From positions 1 through 12,352 of the forward strand of contig CAZPUJ010000023.1 in the NCBI GenBank assembly GCA_964589725.1: a DNA stretch of 12,352 nt, written 5' to 3'. Both the position numbers and the translations under genes were made by a program. The stretch's first letter is position 1, and the number at the start of each line of letters is the position of its first letter. Shown one piece after another: positions 1-7,244 of this stretch. This DNA is from CAYSHJ01 sp964589725. GTDB taxonomy: Bacteria > Planctomycetota > Planctomycetia > Planctomycetales > Planctomycetaceae. Under the pieces are notes generated by a model. That model saw only the letters and a program-made list of their open reading frames with translations, searched no databases and was not told the origin of the DNA.

Positions 1-114
1 CAGTTCCATCCGGAATTCAAATCGAAGCCTCTGGCCACGCACCCGCTCTTCAAGGACTTCGTCGACGCCGCGCTGCAGCGGCATCCCGAACGCGTGCCGA
101 TGTCCGTCGGCTAG
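1..114 (+). CDS. pyrG: CTP synthase, C-terminal end (partial)
   Basis: Only the last 37 codons are present; the gene enters from the left edge and stops at TAG 112-114. The reading frame begins QFHPEFKSKP and continues with HPLFKDFVDAAL. This is the end of the class I glutamine amidotransferase domain of CTP synthase, where His and Glu of the HPE motif complete the Cys-His-Glu triad that releases ammonia from glutamine for UTP to CTP conversion in the cytosol. The Phe-Lys-Ser-Lys-Pro run and the following HPLF fit PyrG better than GuaA or CarA, whose HPE is followed by different residues. The short tail RHPERVPMSVG is typical of the variable PyrG C-terminus. The rest of the enzyme lies outside the window, so the assignment rests on this one motif block. 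Confidence 0.85.
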   Translation, partial: QFHPEFKSKPLATHPLFKDFVDAALQRHPERVPMSVG

Positions 115-161
115 GGATAGAAGCCGGGGGTACATCACAGCAATTGGCTCAAATGACGCCT

Positions 162-235
162 GTAGCGCAGGCCCTTGTGGCCTGAGTGATTCATGACAGA
201 GGCGGGATCACTCAGGCCACAAGGGCCTGGGCTAC
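162..235. repeat. 29-bp near-perfect inverted repeat upstream of truB
   Basis: The arm at 162-190 is the reverse complement of 207-235 at 28 of 29 positions; the single exception is a G-G opposition at 167/230. The arms are separated by 16 nt (191-206). Each arm also contains a small internal palindrome (AGGCC, spacer, GGCCT). The element lies wholly in the gap between pyrG (stop 114) and truB (ATG 255). A transcript running from pyrG into truB would fold it into a very stable hairpin. There is no T-tract after it, so it is not a standard intrinsic terminator. It could be a dispersed palindromic repeat or small non-autonomous element, or a transcription attenuating structure. Confidence 0.85.
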
Positions 236-254
236 GGATTTCGGAATTGCTGTT

Positions 255-1232
255 ATGCACCCAGAAGGTCTGCTGAGCATCGACAAGCCGCGGGGCCTGA
301 TATCGCGGCAAGTTGTTGATGCGGTGAATCGCTTGTTGCGACAGCGCCTTCGGCGACAAGATTTGCCGAAGGTCGGGCATGCCGGCACGCTGGACCCATT
401 GGCGACCGGCGTGTTGGTTGTTGCCGTCGGCGCGGCAACGCGGCTGATCGACGTATTACACTTACAAAGAAAATCTTATCGTGGAACTTTTCTGCTTGGC
501 CGGCGCAGCGACACGGACGACGTGACCGGAAACGTGATCGACGTTTCTGGTGATTCTGTCTCGCGAGTGACCGGCGATCTATTGTCGGCGATGCTTGGCG
601 GATTTCGCGGTCGCATCGAGCAAGTGCCGCCGGCGTTTTCGGCCGTGAAGGTCGATGGCAAGCGTGCGTACAAACTGGCTCGGCGCGGCCAGACGGTCGA
701 GTTGCGGGCCAAGACCGTCGATATTCATCGGCTGGAAATTGTGAGTTACGAGTCGCCGCAATTGACGCTCGATATTGAATGCAGTTCCGGCACGTACATT
801 CGCTCGCTAGGCCGTGATTTGGGCGAGCGACTCGGCTGCGGAGCCGTGATGTGCGCACTCGCGCGTACGCGCGTCGGGCCGTTCGAATTGGCTCAATCGA
901 TTCCGTTGGACCGACTCACGTGCGACAACCTGTCTGACCATCTATTGCCGTGCGTAGACGCCGTCCGGCACTTGCCGGCCTACGTCTGCGACGGAGCCGA
1001 GCAAGAGAAGCTCGCCCACGGTGCGAGCATTCCGCCGCGAGTGACCGGTTGGAAGACGCCACATCCTTCCGTCGAAACACGGGACGCAACGGAAGTGTTT
1101 GCGTTGGTCGATGTGGCAAACCGTTTGCTCGCGATCGGCGGTTGGGACCACATCAAGCCGGAACTGCGACCGCGAATCAATTTGGCGGCGGAGAATCTGC
1201 CAGCGCCTGTCGACAATCAGGACGCCGGCTGA
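255..1232 (+). CDS. truB: tRNA pseudouridine(55) synthase TruB
   Basis: 325 residues, close to the usual TruB length. The protein converts U55 in the T-loop of tRNAs to pseudouridine in the cytosol. It opens with LLSIDKPRGLIS, the family's N-terminal motif. The catalytic block GHAGTLDPLATGVL follows, with the catalytic Asp at residue 47. The segment KSYRGTFLLGRRSDTDD comes next, then the substrate-binding stretch QVPPAFSAVKVDGKRAYKLAR and the conserved CSSGTYIRSLGRDLG. The C-terminal part is less conserved and carries the weaker PUA-like region. ATG 255 was chosen because the family homology begins just after it. The in-frame GTG at 186 would add 23 residues encoded by the inverted-repeat element and is unlikely. 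No strong ribosome binding site is visible (CGGAATT lies 11 nt before the start). It lies on the same strand as pyrG, 140 nt downstream. The next gene converges on it with 17 nt between the stops. Confidence 0.95.
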   Translation: MHPEGLLSIDKPRGLISRQVVDAVNRLLRQRLRRQDLPKVGHAGTLDPLATGVLVVAVGAATRLIDVLHLQRKSYRGTFLLGRRSDTDDVTGNVIDVSGDSVSRVTGDLLSAMLGGFRGRIEQVPPAFSAVKVDGKRAYKLARRGQTVELRAKTVDIHRLEIVSYESPQLTLDIECSSGTYIRSLGRDLGERLGCGAVMCALARTRVGPFELAQSIPLDRLTCDNLSDHLLPCVDAVRHLPAYVCDGAEQEKLAHGASIPPRVTGWKTPHPSVETRDATEVFALVDVANRLLAIGGWDHIKPELRPRINLAAENLPAPVDNQDAG

Positions 1233-1249
1233 CGCAGGGAGCACAAGCG

Positions 1250-2887
1250 TTATCGACGAGTCGCGTTCGGCTGGCCTTCGGTGGACTGAATCGGACGATT
1301 TCGGCGTGGAACAACGATCTCAATGCCGGGAGCAATCCGAATGAACTTCGTCGGAGACGGAGTTGCCTGCGTCTGCACGTCGGTCGTGACCATCTCGGAT
1401 TCTTGCGTCAGTCCGCCGATCGTCGACCTCGGCTGCGGCCACGTCCGTTGCGGAGCAGGTTTCCAGCCCGAAACCGATGAGTCCCGTTGGGTCTGAGTCT
1501 TGGTAGCCGCTCGCTGCGCGATTTGCATGCGCTCCCGATAAATCTGCAATCCGTCGACAGCGTGATACAGCGGACCGCATTCGGCGTTCTGGTGCCGATT
1601 GTTGATCAAGTCTTGCGCCAAGCAGCGGAGACCATTCTGGATCCAGTCTTCCTGCAATCGCGACTGCGGCAGAGCGACCATCAGCCATTCCAACATGTGG
1701 CCGGAACTGGTGATGCGAGCGTTGAACTCATTGCTGTATCCGGGGCCTTTGAAGAAGTGAATTGAGAAGCTGCCGTCGCTGTTTTGCAGCGAACGGGCTT
1801 CCAGAATGAAGCGTTGAATTTTCTGATCAGCTTCGAGCCAAACGCCACGCAGTGGCTGGCGAGTTTGCAAGTACGAATTGCGGATATAGGAGAGTGCGAA
1901 CAATCCGTGAGTTCCTCCGCAGGGTCCATCGTAGACTTTGGATGCCGTCTCGATGCGGACCAGTTCTTCCATGCTCCAGAGTTCGCCTTTCTTGTTGACC
2001 CACTGAGCATCCGGTTCGAGGTAATGAGCCAAGGCCCACAACGTCCACGTCATTTCTTCTTCACGGTTCACGTCCATCTTGGCGTTGTTGATGATATCTC
2101 CGACCGTGACGGCCTGTCCGTCCGCGGTCTTGAAAACGTGAGTCGTCGGCAGACGGCACATGGTCAAGTAAGCCATGAACTGCGTCGGATGCCCTTCGAA
2201 CCAGTACGGGTGCTTGAACGGATGGGCCTGTCCGCCGTGCGGCGTCTTCTGGAACAGCGACTCTCCTTGGAACGTAACGCCGCTGGAGGCCCATTCCAAG
2301 GCGTTGATCTTGCGGCCGTCTGTGGTCTTCAGCACGAAGTTCTGTCGGTACGCCAGCAGGCCGTGAATGATCTGCCACGGCGTGTGGACGTCGGCGGTCA
2401 GGAATCGTCGGCCCGAAACGTCGATCGCCTCGTTGATCAGTTGCAGCATCGGATCCACTGGCTGCGACGCGAGTTCTGCGACTCTGCGGTCTGGCGCCGG
2501 CGAGTTGATCGGCGGGTCTGAAAACGGTCTGAGGGCTTCGCCGGGGCGGTCCGCCGCCGGCTGTCGGTACAGTTCGATCGGAATTTCGAACTGTAAATTG
2601 AGGTCGATGGCGATTTTCGGCTTCGTGGACTCGCGAGGTTCTCCCTGCGGCGGCAAGGCTGACTGCGCCGGCAGACCTAGTTCGGGCTGCGGCTGCAGAG
2701 CCTCGGTGGGTTTTTCGTCCGCTGGAAACTCGCCAGTCTGCGTGTCAATATCCGGACTGACGGTGGCAAAACGGCCTCTCGCAGCCGGTCGTGAATTGGC
2801 CTCTTCGGAGTACGCCGAGCTCGATGAACTCGCCATCGCGATGCCTAGGAAGGCTCCGACTTGAATCCAAGGACGAAGCGATGTCAT
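1250..2887 (-). CDS. Secreted alpha/alpha-toroid-like protein of unknown function
   Basis: 545 residues from ATG 2887. This start has AGGAG at 2899-2903 with an 11-nt spacer, and it begins a signal-peptide-like stretch (RPW, then hydrophobic to about residue 25, with a likely cut near SSA-YS). The open frame extends another 102 codons upstream, but that part looks non-coding and would bury the signal peptide. Residues about 30-145 are Pro/Glu/Ala-rich and probably disordered. Residues about 146-455 are a folded domain with many helices. It includes DGPCGGTHGLFALSY (320-334), LQNSDGSFS (367-375) and SSGHMLEWLMVAL (394-406). GG-H-L and Q-DGSF segments of this sort resemble the inner-helix repeats of alpha/alpha-toroid proteins such as prenyltransferase or terpene-cyclase folds, but I cannot name the family. 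Residues 456-545 are low-complexity, rich in Gln, Thr and Arg. Export to the periplasm is inferred; no catalytic function is assigned. Confidence 0.75.
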   Translation of the reverse strand: MTSLRPWIQVGAFLGIAMASSSSSAYSEEANSRPAARGRFATVSPDIDTQTGEFPADEKPTEALQPQPELGLPAQSALPPQGEPRESTKPKIAIDLNLQFEIPIELYRQPAADRPGEALRPFSDPPINSPAPDRRVAELASQPVDPMLQLINEAIDVSGRRFLTADVHTPWQIIHGLLAYRQNFVLKTTDGRKINALEWASSGVTFQGESLFQKTPHGGQAHPFKHPYWFEGHPTQFMAYLTMCRLPTTHVFKTADGQAVTVGDIINNAKMDVNREEEMTWTLWALAHYLEPDAQWVNKKGELWSMEELVRIETASKVYDGPCGGTHGLFALSYIRNSYLQTRQPLRGVWLEADQKIQRFILEARSLQNSDGSFSIHFFKGPGYSNEFNARITSSGHMLEWLMVALPQSRLQEDWIQNGLRCLAQDLINNRHQNAECGPLYHAVDGLQIYRERMQIAQRAATKTQTQRDSSVSGWKPAPQRTWPQPRSTIGGLTQESEMVTTDVQTQATPSPTKFIRIAPGIEIVVPRRNRPIQSTEGQPNATRR

Positions 2888-3213
2888 CGTGACGTCAACT
2901 CCTGGTGGATGATTCCGGTGAGGCAAACCTTCACGAAGAAGGCGACTGCTCGGCGCCAGCCCGCGCAGCTTGCGGTCTAGCGCGTGACGCAACCTTACGT
3001 CGGCCAGCACGTGCAAAAGTCTTGGCGCGGAGATGTTGCTTACCTGCGGGAAATCAGATGTTCTGGGCAGCGACTCCGACTGATTCCACGAACAGACACA
3101 ACCGGCAGACCTGGACACGTTGGCACAGTCGGTTAAGTCCGCCTGAAATGAACGGCAGATAAGCCACTCGCACGCGAAATGTGAGCTCGACACAGCGATG
3201 AGACGGACATCTG
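2888..3213. other. Gap of about 330 bp with no convincing gene
   Basis: This lies between the stop of the class V aminotransferase-like gene and the start of the secreted protein, both on the minus strand, so it should hold the secreted gene's promoter. The ribosome binding site AGGAG (2899-2903, minus) and a perfect TGACGTCA palindrome (2890-2897) sit just before the start codon. No -35/-10 pair stands out. Short open frames on both strands here (for example 2905-3162 plus) have unusual composition, rich in Cys, Arg and Trp, and look accidental. Confidence 0.5.
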
Positions 3214-4410
3214 TTATGGGAACGCGCGTTGCAGTTTTTCAAGATCATCCGCGTTGCTGTACGCATGCGGACTCAGCCGAATGAAGCCGCCGCGTCGATT
3301 CAGAACGACTCGATGTTGCAGCGCGAGCTGCCGGATCAACTCCGTCGATCGTCCAGGAAGCTCACAAGCGACGATCCCCGAGAGGCGGCGTTCGTCCGTC
3401 GAGGAAACCACAACGGCACCGCATTTCCGGAGAATCTCGCGGAGTCGCTCACTGACGTCTTTTAGTCGCGACCAAATCGTGGAAATGCCAAAGGACAGCA
3501 GCAAATCAATGCTCGCCCCCAATGCCAGGATGCCACCCACGTTCGCGGAGCCGGCCTCGAATCGCGCGGCCGATGATTTCAGTTCTTGCAGATCGAGTGG
3601 CTCGGCAGAGAGAAATGACCCCGTTCGCGCCGACGCTGCTGGCTCGCGAGGCACGAATGCGGAGGCGTCGAAGTTTCCCGCCGATCGCAGACTGCTCCAG
3701 CCGACGCACGCGGGACGAAGCTGATCGAGCTGCTCGTGGCGGATGAACAACAGCCCGGCTCCCTCCGGACCGAGCAGCCACTTGTGCCCGTCGGCCACCA
3801 GGAAATCGACCGGCGTCTGAGACAAATCCAGCGGAAGAATGCCCAGACCTTGAATGGCATCCACGCAGAGCAAAATACCGCGACGATGACACTCCTCGGC
3901 CAGTTCATCCAAATCGCTCCGCCAGCCGGTGACATAGCCCACCCAACTGATGGTCACGATTCGTGTCCGGCTGTCGGTGGCGGCCAGCAATTGATCGGTC
4001 TCCAGACGTTCCAGCAAGCACGGCACGCCCCGGACTTCGACGCCTCGCGAAACCAGATTCCGCCACGGCAGAATGTTCGACGGAAACTCGCTGACCGGCA
4101 GCACCACGTTGTCTCCCGGCCGCCACGGAAACGACTCCGCCACGAGCGAAAGTCCGGTCGATGTGTTCGGTACGAACGCGATTTCGTCATCCGCGCAGCC
4201 CAATAGCCGAGCCGCCGTCTGTCGCACTTTCACTACGCGATGATGCAGTTCACTCGAATTCGCGTCACCGTTGCTGGCGATTTCGCTGGCCCACTCCGAT
4301 AGTGCCCGAGCCGCTGGCCCGCTTAACGGCGCGACGGCCGCATGATCGAAGTACGCCCATTTCTCGGCGACCGGCATCTGGCGACGAAAATCATCCCACC
4401 ATTCGGCCAT
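3214..4410 (-). CDS. Aminotransferase class V family PLP enzyme (cysteine desulfurase-like fold)
   Basis: 398 residues, a full-length fold-type I PLP protein. Visible motifs: YFDHAAVAPL at residues 20-29, which opens the family; NTSTGLSLVA (82-91), the phosphate-binding region; VDAIQGLGILPLDL (183-196), with Asp184 expected to contact the pyridine nitrogen; and ADGHKWLLGPEGAG (206-219), where Lys210 is the Schiff-base lysine. The ending FIRLSPHAYSNADDLEKL is the usual C-terminal signature of isopenicillin-N-epimerase and desulfurase-like members. The loop that carries the catalytic Cys in SufS/CsdA (RxGHHCA type) is replaced here by VVLNRRGGFIRLS with no Cys, so a genuine sulfur-mobilising desulfurase is unlikely. 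The substrate is unknown. ATG 4410 has GGAG 7 nt upstream. It diverges from guaA across 182 bp. Confidence 0.88.
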   Translation of the reverse strand: MAEWWDDFRRQMPVAEKWAYFDHAAVAPLSGPAARALSEWASEIASNGDANSSELHHRVVKVRQTAARLLGCADDEIAFVPNTSTGLSLVAESFPWRPGDNVVLPVSEFPSNILPWRNLVSRGVEVRGVPCLLERLETDQLLAATDSRTRIVTISWVGYVTGWRSDLDELAEECHRRGILLCVDAIQGLGILPLDLSQTPVDFLVADGHKWLLGPEGAGLLFIRHEQLDQLRPACVGWSSLRSAGNFDASAFVPREPAASARTGSFLSAEPLDLQELKSSAARFEAGSANVGGILALGASIDLLLSFGISTIWSRLKDVSERLREILRKCGAVVVSSTDERRLSGIVACELPGRSTELIRQLALQHRVVLNRRGGFIRLSPHAYSNADDLEKLQRAFP

Positions 4411-4450
4411 GTGCTCGCTCCGACAAAGGACTGGTCCAAAGAGCTGCGTG

Positions 4451-4481
4451 CGTCGCTGAATTTCGCAAGAATCCAGCGACG
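4451..4481. repeat. 8-bp inverted repeat in the aminotransferase/guaA divergent gap
   Basis: CGTCGCTG at 4451-4458 is repeated in inverted form (CAGCGACG) at 4474-4481 with a 15-nt AT-richer spacer. It sits between two divergent genes, where an operator would be expected, but the arms are short and no known regulator site is recognised. It could be coincidental. Confidence 0.3.
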
Positions 4482-4592
4482 ACTCGCTCCTGCCGCGTCC
4501 TTCAGTTCATCTGACAATACCCAATTGCTCGGTCGGCCAATACCATGCCGAGTTTTCCCGTGCTCGAAACCCCGTATTGAAGCCAACAAATC

Positions 4593-6188
4593 ATGTCCTT
4601 GAACACGCTTGCGGCCAAACGAGTCGCTCCCGCGATCGGATTATCCGCGGCCGAACAAGTCTTGGTGCTCGACTTCGGCTCGCAGACGGCCCAACTGATT
4701 GCGCGCCGAGTTCGTGAGAACAACGTCTTCTGCCAATTGGTGCGTCACGATTTGCGCGCCTCTCGCATTCGTGAGATCGCACCGAAGGGCCTGATTCTTT
4801 CCGGTTGCCCCGCGAGCGTGTACGGCGAAGGCTCGCCGCAACCCGACCCGGAAATATTCCAGCTTGGCATTCCAATTCTCGGCATCTGCTACGGCATGCA
4901 GGTGACGTGTCAGTCTCAGGGAGGCCAAGTCACCGCCGGCCACACGCGCGAGTTCGGGAGTGCTCCGTGCCGAGTCCTCAATGGCAGCGGCCTGTTCGAC
5001 GGCGTGCCGTCACAGTTTAACGTTTGGATGAGTCATGGCGACCAAGTCCGCGACTTGCCCGCCGAGTTTGAACCGATCGCCGCCACCGAAGCCTGTCCGC
5101 ACGCCGCCGTCAAGCATCGAACGAAGCCGATTTACGGTTTGCAATTCCACCCGGAGGTCACTCACACCGAACACGGAGGCCGCCTGCTGGCCAACTTCGT
5201 GAAGGAAATCTGCGGCTGTCGCGGCACGTGGAAGATCAGCTCGTTCATCGAGCAAGAGTCCACGTCGATTCGCCAGCAAGTCGGCGACAATCGTGTGATC
5301 TGCGGACTTTCCGGCGGAGTTGATTCGTCGGTCGTCGCGGCGCTGTTGTCGAGGTCGATCGGCAACCAGGTCTCGTGCATTTTCGTCGACAACGGCCTGC
5401 TGCGTCAGAACGAGGCGGAAGAAGTCAGCGAGAGATTCACGCGACATTTCATCAAGACCGACCTGCACGTCGTCAACGCTCGTCAGCGATTTCTGGATGA
5501 GCTGAACGGTGTCAGTGACCCGCAGCAAAAACGAAAAATCATTGGCCGAGTCTTCATCGAGGTCTTCCGCCACGAAGCCAAGTCGATTCCAAACGCCAAA
5601 TTCCTTGCACAAGGAACGCTGTACCCAGACGTGATTGAATCCGGAGGCAGTCGCGACGGACCGGCCGCGACGATCAAGACGCATCACAACGTCGGTGGCC
5701 TGCCGGAGGAACTCGGTTTCGAATTAATCGAACCGCTGCGCGACCTGTTTAAAGACGAAGTCCGGCAGATGGGGATCGAACTTGGTTTGCCGGACAACTT
5801 GATCTGGCGACATCCGTTTCCCGGCCCGGGCCTCGCGGTGCGATGCCTCGGCGAAATCACAGAAACGCGGCTCAACACGCTGCGACAAGCCGACGCGATT
5901 GTCATCGACGAACTGAACAAGGCCGGCCTGTACCGCGCGATTCAACAAGCCTTCGCCGTGTTGCTGCCGGTGCAGTCCGTCGGCGTGATGGGCGATGATC
6001 GGACGTACGAAGAAGCGATCGCCGTCCGGGCCGTTCAGACCGATGACTTCATGACTGCCGATTGGTTCCACCTGCCGTACGATGTCTTGCAACGCATCTC
6101 GACTCGCATCACCAACACCGTCCGCGGCGTCAATCGAGTCGTTTACGACATCAGCTCCAAACCACCCAGCACGATCGAGTGGGAGTGA
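4593..6188 (+). CDS. guaA: GMP synthase (glutamine-hydrolysing)
   Basis: 531 residues, the usual length. It makes GMP from XMP, ATP and glutamine in the cytosol. The N-terminal GATase I domain has VLVLDFGSQTAQLIARRVRE (residues 23-42), the nucleophile elbow GICYGMQ with Cys99, and LQFHPEVTHTEHG with His186 and Glu188. The ATP-pyrophosphatase domain begins near residue 213 with WKISSFIE, and its P-loop SGGVDSS lies at 240-246. The C-terminal dimerisation domain ends RGVNRVVYDISSKPPSTIEWE, the canonical GuaA terminus. The first 21 residues are an extension relative to E. coli, and no clear ribosome binding site precedes ATG 4593, so a later start cannot be excluded. One oddity: the usual LSGGP is LSGCP (Cys72), which corresponds to Gly59 of E. 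coli, an oxyanion-hole position. The gene is followed by a hairpin and a REP pair. Confidence 0.97.
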   Translation: MSLNTLAAKRVAPAIGLSAAEQVLVLDFGSQTAQLIARRVRENNVFCQLVRHDLRASRIREIAPKGLILSGCPASVYGEGSPQPDPEIFQLGIPILGICYGMQVTCQSQGGQVTAGHTREFGSAPCRVLNGSGLFDGVPSQFNVWMSHGDQVRDLPAEFEPIAATEACPHAAVKHRTKPIYGLQFHPEVTHTEHGGRLLANFVKEICGCRGTWKISSFIEQESTSIRQQVGDNRVICGLSGGVDSSVVAALLSRSIGNQVSCIFVDNGLLRQNEAEEVSERFTRHFIKTDLHVVNARQRFLDELNGVSDPQQKRKIIGRVFIEVFRHEAKSIPNAKFLAQGTLYPDVIESGGSRDGPAATIKTHHNVGGLPEELGFELIEPLRDLFKDEVRQMGIELGLPDNLIWRHPFPGPGLAVRCLGEITETRLNTLRQADAIVIDELNKAGLYRAIQQAFAVLLPVQSVGVMGDDRTYEEAIAVRAVQTDDFMTADWFHLPYDVLQRISTRITNTVRGVNRVVYDISSKPPSTIEWE

Positions 6189-6199
6189 CGGCGACGCTC

Positions 6200-6222
6200 G
6201 TTCCCAAGCTCCGCTTGAGAAC
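6200..6222. repeat. Hairpin just downstream of guaA
   Basis: GTTCCCAAGC (6200-6209) and GCTTGAGAAC (6213-6222) form a 10-bp stem with one C-A mismatch and a 3-nt loop, 11 nt after the guaA stop. There is no T-tract, so a factor-independent terminator is not supported. It may be a degenerate dispersed palindrome or an mRNA 3'-end stabiliser. Confidence 0.5.
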
Positions 6223-6269
6223 TCGCGCGCGACACGCGGCGTACGCTACAGCGCACCATGTGCATTCCG

Positions 6270-6441
6270 GTCCCCTCTCCCCCGCATCGGGGGAGAGGGC
6301 TAGGGTGAGGGGGCGAATGCTGCCGACGCCTCCGATCGGAGCGCGACCGTTTGCCAATACGTCAACTCGTCGTCGGCCGCACACCAACTCCGAAGACCCC
6401 CTCACCCTAACCCTCTCCCCCCGAAGCGGGGGGAGAGGGGA
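6270..6441. repeat. Inverted pair of GC-rich REP-like palindromes (REPIN-like element 1)
   Basis: Two copies of one repeat face one another. Copy A has a 12-bp perfect stem (6273-6284 with 6288-6299, loop CAT) followed by the tail CTAGGGTGAGGGGG. Copy B, on the opposite strand, has the head CCCCCTCACCCTAA and then a 13-bp stem (6411-6423 with 6427-6439, loop AAG). The outer flanks also match (GTCCCCTCTCCC against GGGAGAGGGGAC). The spacer of about 85 bp holds a perfect 12-bp palindrome, CTCCGATCGGAG (6330-6341). The element fills the gap between convergent guaA and the membrane protein gene, where it may help end or stabilise both transcripts. A REP-associated transposase that might move such repeats is not present in this window. 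Confidence 0.88.
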
Positions 6442-6468
6442 CAAGACGGCCGAACACGCGAAACGCGG

Positions 6469-7155
6469 CTAAGTGCCGCCCGCAGGCGTCTTTTTGTCCG
6501 CCCCCAACTCTGCCAACAACTCCTGACGTCGGGCGGCCACTTCAGCATCGAACGCGGAGAGCACATCCAACGCTCGGTCGCGAGATGTGACCAAGCCGAT
6601 GATGAGGTATTGCGCGATTCCAATTCCGTAACAAATCCAACCGGCTCGGCCCATGTGGATGACGCTGACGATCACGAACACCGGCGACGAACGGCTGAGA
6701 TGTATGCAGCACAAGCCCCACAGCCACGCCTTCCATTTCCCACGGAGGTCACGCCACTTTTCTTTCGCTCCCTTGCCGATCAACTTCGGCGGGCCGGGAT
6801 GAATCAGCCGGAAGAGTTCCTGGTCCGGCATCCCTTCGATGCAACCGATGGCCAACAGCAATCGCAGGCCGAAAAGGACCGCATCCAGTTCCGTTTCGTG
6901 TCGGAAACTGACTGGGACCGAACCGAACAGCACCGGCTCCATGTTGTGCGTGGCGATCAATAGCAAGATCGACGCCCGAAACCACATCGACAGGTCTTTC
7001 TCCAACTCCGCGCTAATCACGTCGACTCGCAGCAGCGACTTCAAGATAAACCGAAAGATCGGAATGGCGATCAGCCGCAGCAGCAACCGCGTCACTGGTT
7101 TCAGAACCCAGCGAATGACCGGCAGGTTGAAAATGAATCGGACGAGGTTTCCCAC
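6469..7155 (-). CDS. Conserved-looking multi-helix membrane protein, function unknown
   Basis: 228 residues from GTG 7155, which has GAGG 5 nt upstream; no in-frame ATG lies nearby. The N-terminus (residues 3-42) is one long hydrophobic/basic stretch with regularly spaced Arg and Lys, amphipathic or re-entrant. Hydrophobic segments follow at about 60-75 (WFRASILLLIA), 91-105 (AVLFGLRLLLAIGCI) and 160-190 (VFVIVSVIHMG, then ICYGIGIAQYLIIGLV). A charged loop rich in Lys and Trp lies around 122-148. The C-terminus (195-228) is soluble and helical. I do not recognise the family. It is the next gene downstream of the retron reverse transcriptase on the same strand, 89 nt away across an inverted repeat. 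It could be an unrelated housekeeping membrane protein or the retron's partner, and the sequence alone does not decide. Confidence 0.75.
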   Translation of the reverse strand: MGNLVRFIFNLPVIRWVLKPVTRLLLRLIAIPIFRFILKSLLRVDVISAELEKDLSMWFRASILLLIATHNMEPVLFGSVPVSFRHETELDAVLFGLRLLLAIGCIEGMPDQELFRLIHPGPPKLIGKGAKEKWRDLRGKWKAWLWGLCCIHLSRSSPVFVIVSVIHMGRAGWICYGIGIAQYLIIGLVTSRDRALDVLSAFDAEVAARRQELLAELGADKKTPAGGT

Positions 7156-7168
7156 GGCATCCTCAGTT

Positions 7169-7236
7169 CGTAGTCCCGCCTTCGGGCGGCCTCATGCGTC
7201 ACACGGTAGCTTGTGCCACCCGACGGCGGTACTACG
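7169..7236. repeat. Nested palindromes between the retron RT and the membrane protein gene
   Basis: The outer arms CGTAGTCCCGCC (7169-7180) and GGCGGTACTACG (7225-7236) are complementary at 11 of 12 positions across a 44-nt spacer. Inside, CCGCC (7176-7180) and GGCGG (7185-7189) form a stem closed by a TTCG tetraloop, an alternative fold using the same left arm. The two folds are mutually exclusive. The element could reduce read-through from the retron into the downstream gene or be a dispersed repeat; there is no T-tract. Confidence 0.6.
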
Positions 7237-7244
7237 AGCTTCGC

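Noticed and set aside
186..254. Earlier GTG start for truB
   Set aside because: Those 23 codons lie largely within the inverted repeat and precede the conserved start of the family.
1784..2521. 245-codon plus-strand open frame
   Set aside because: Antisense shadow of the secreted protein gene; no family motif and no ribosome binding site.
5010..5687. 225-codon minus-strand open frame
   Set aside because: Antisense to guaA, which is certain; the composition reflects the codon pattern of the opposite strand.
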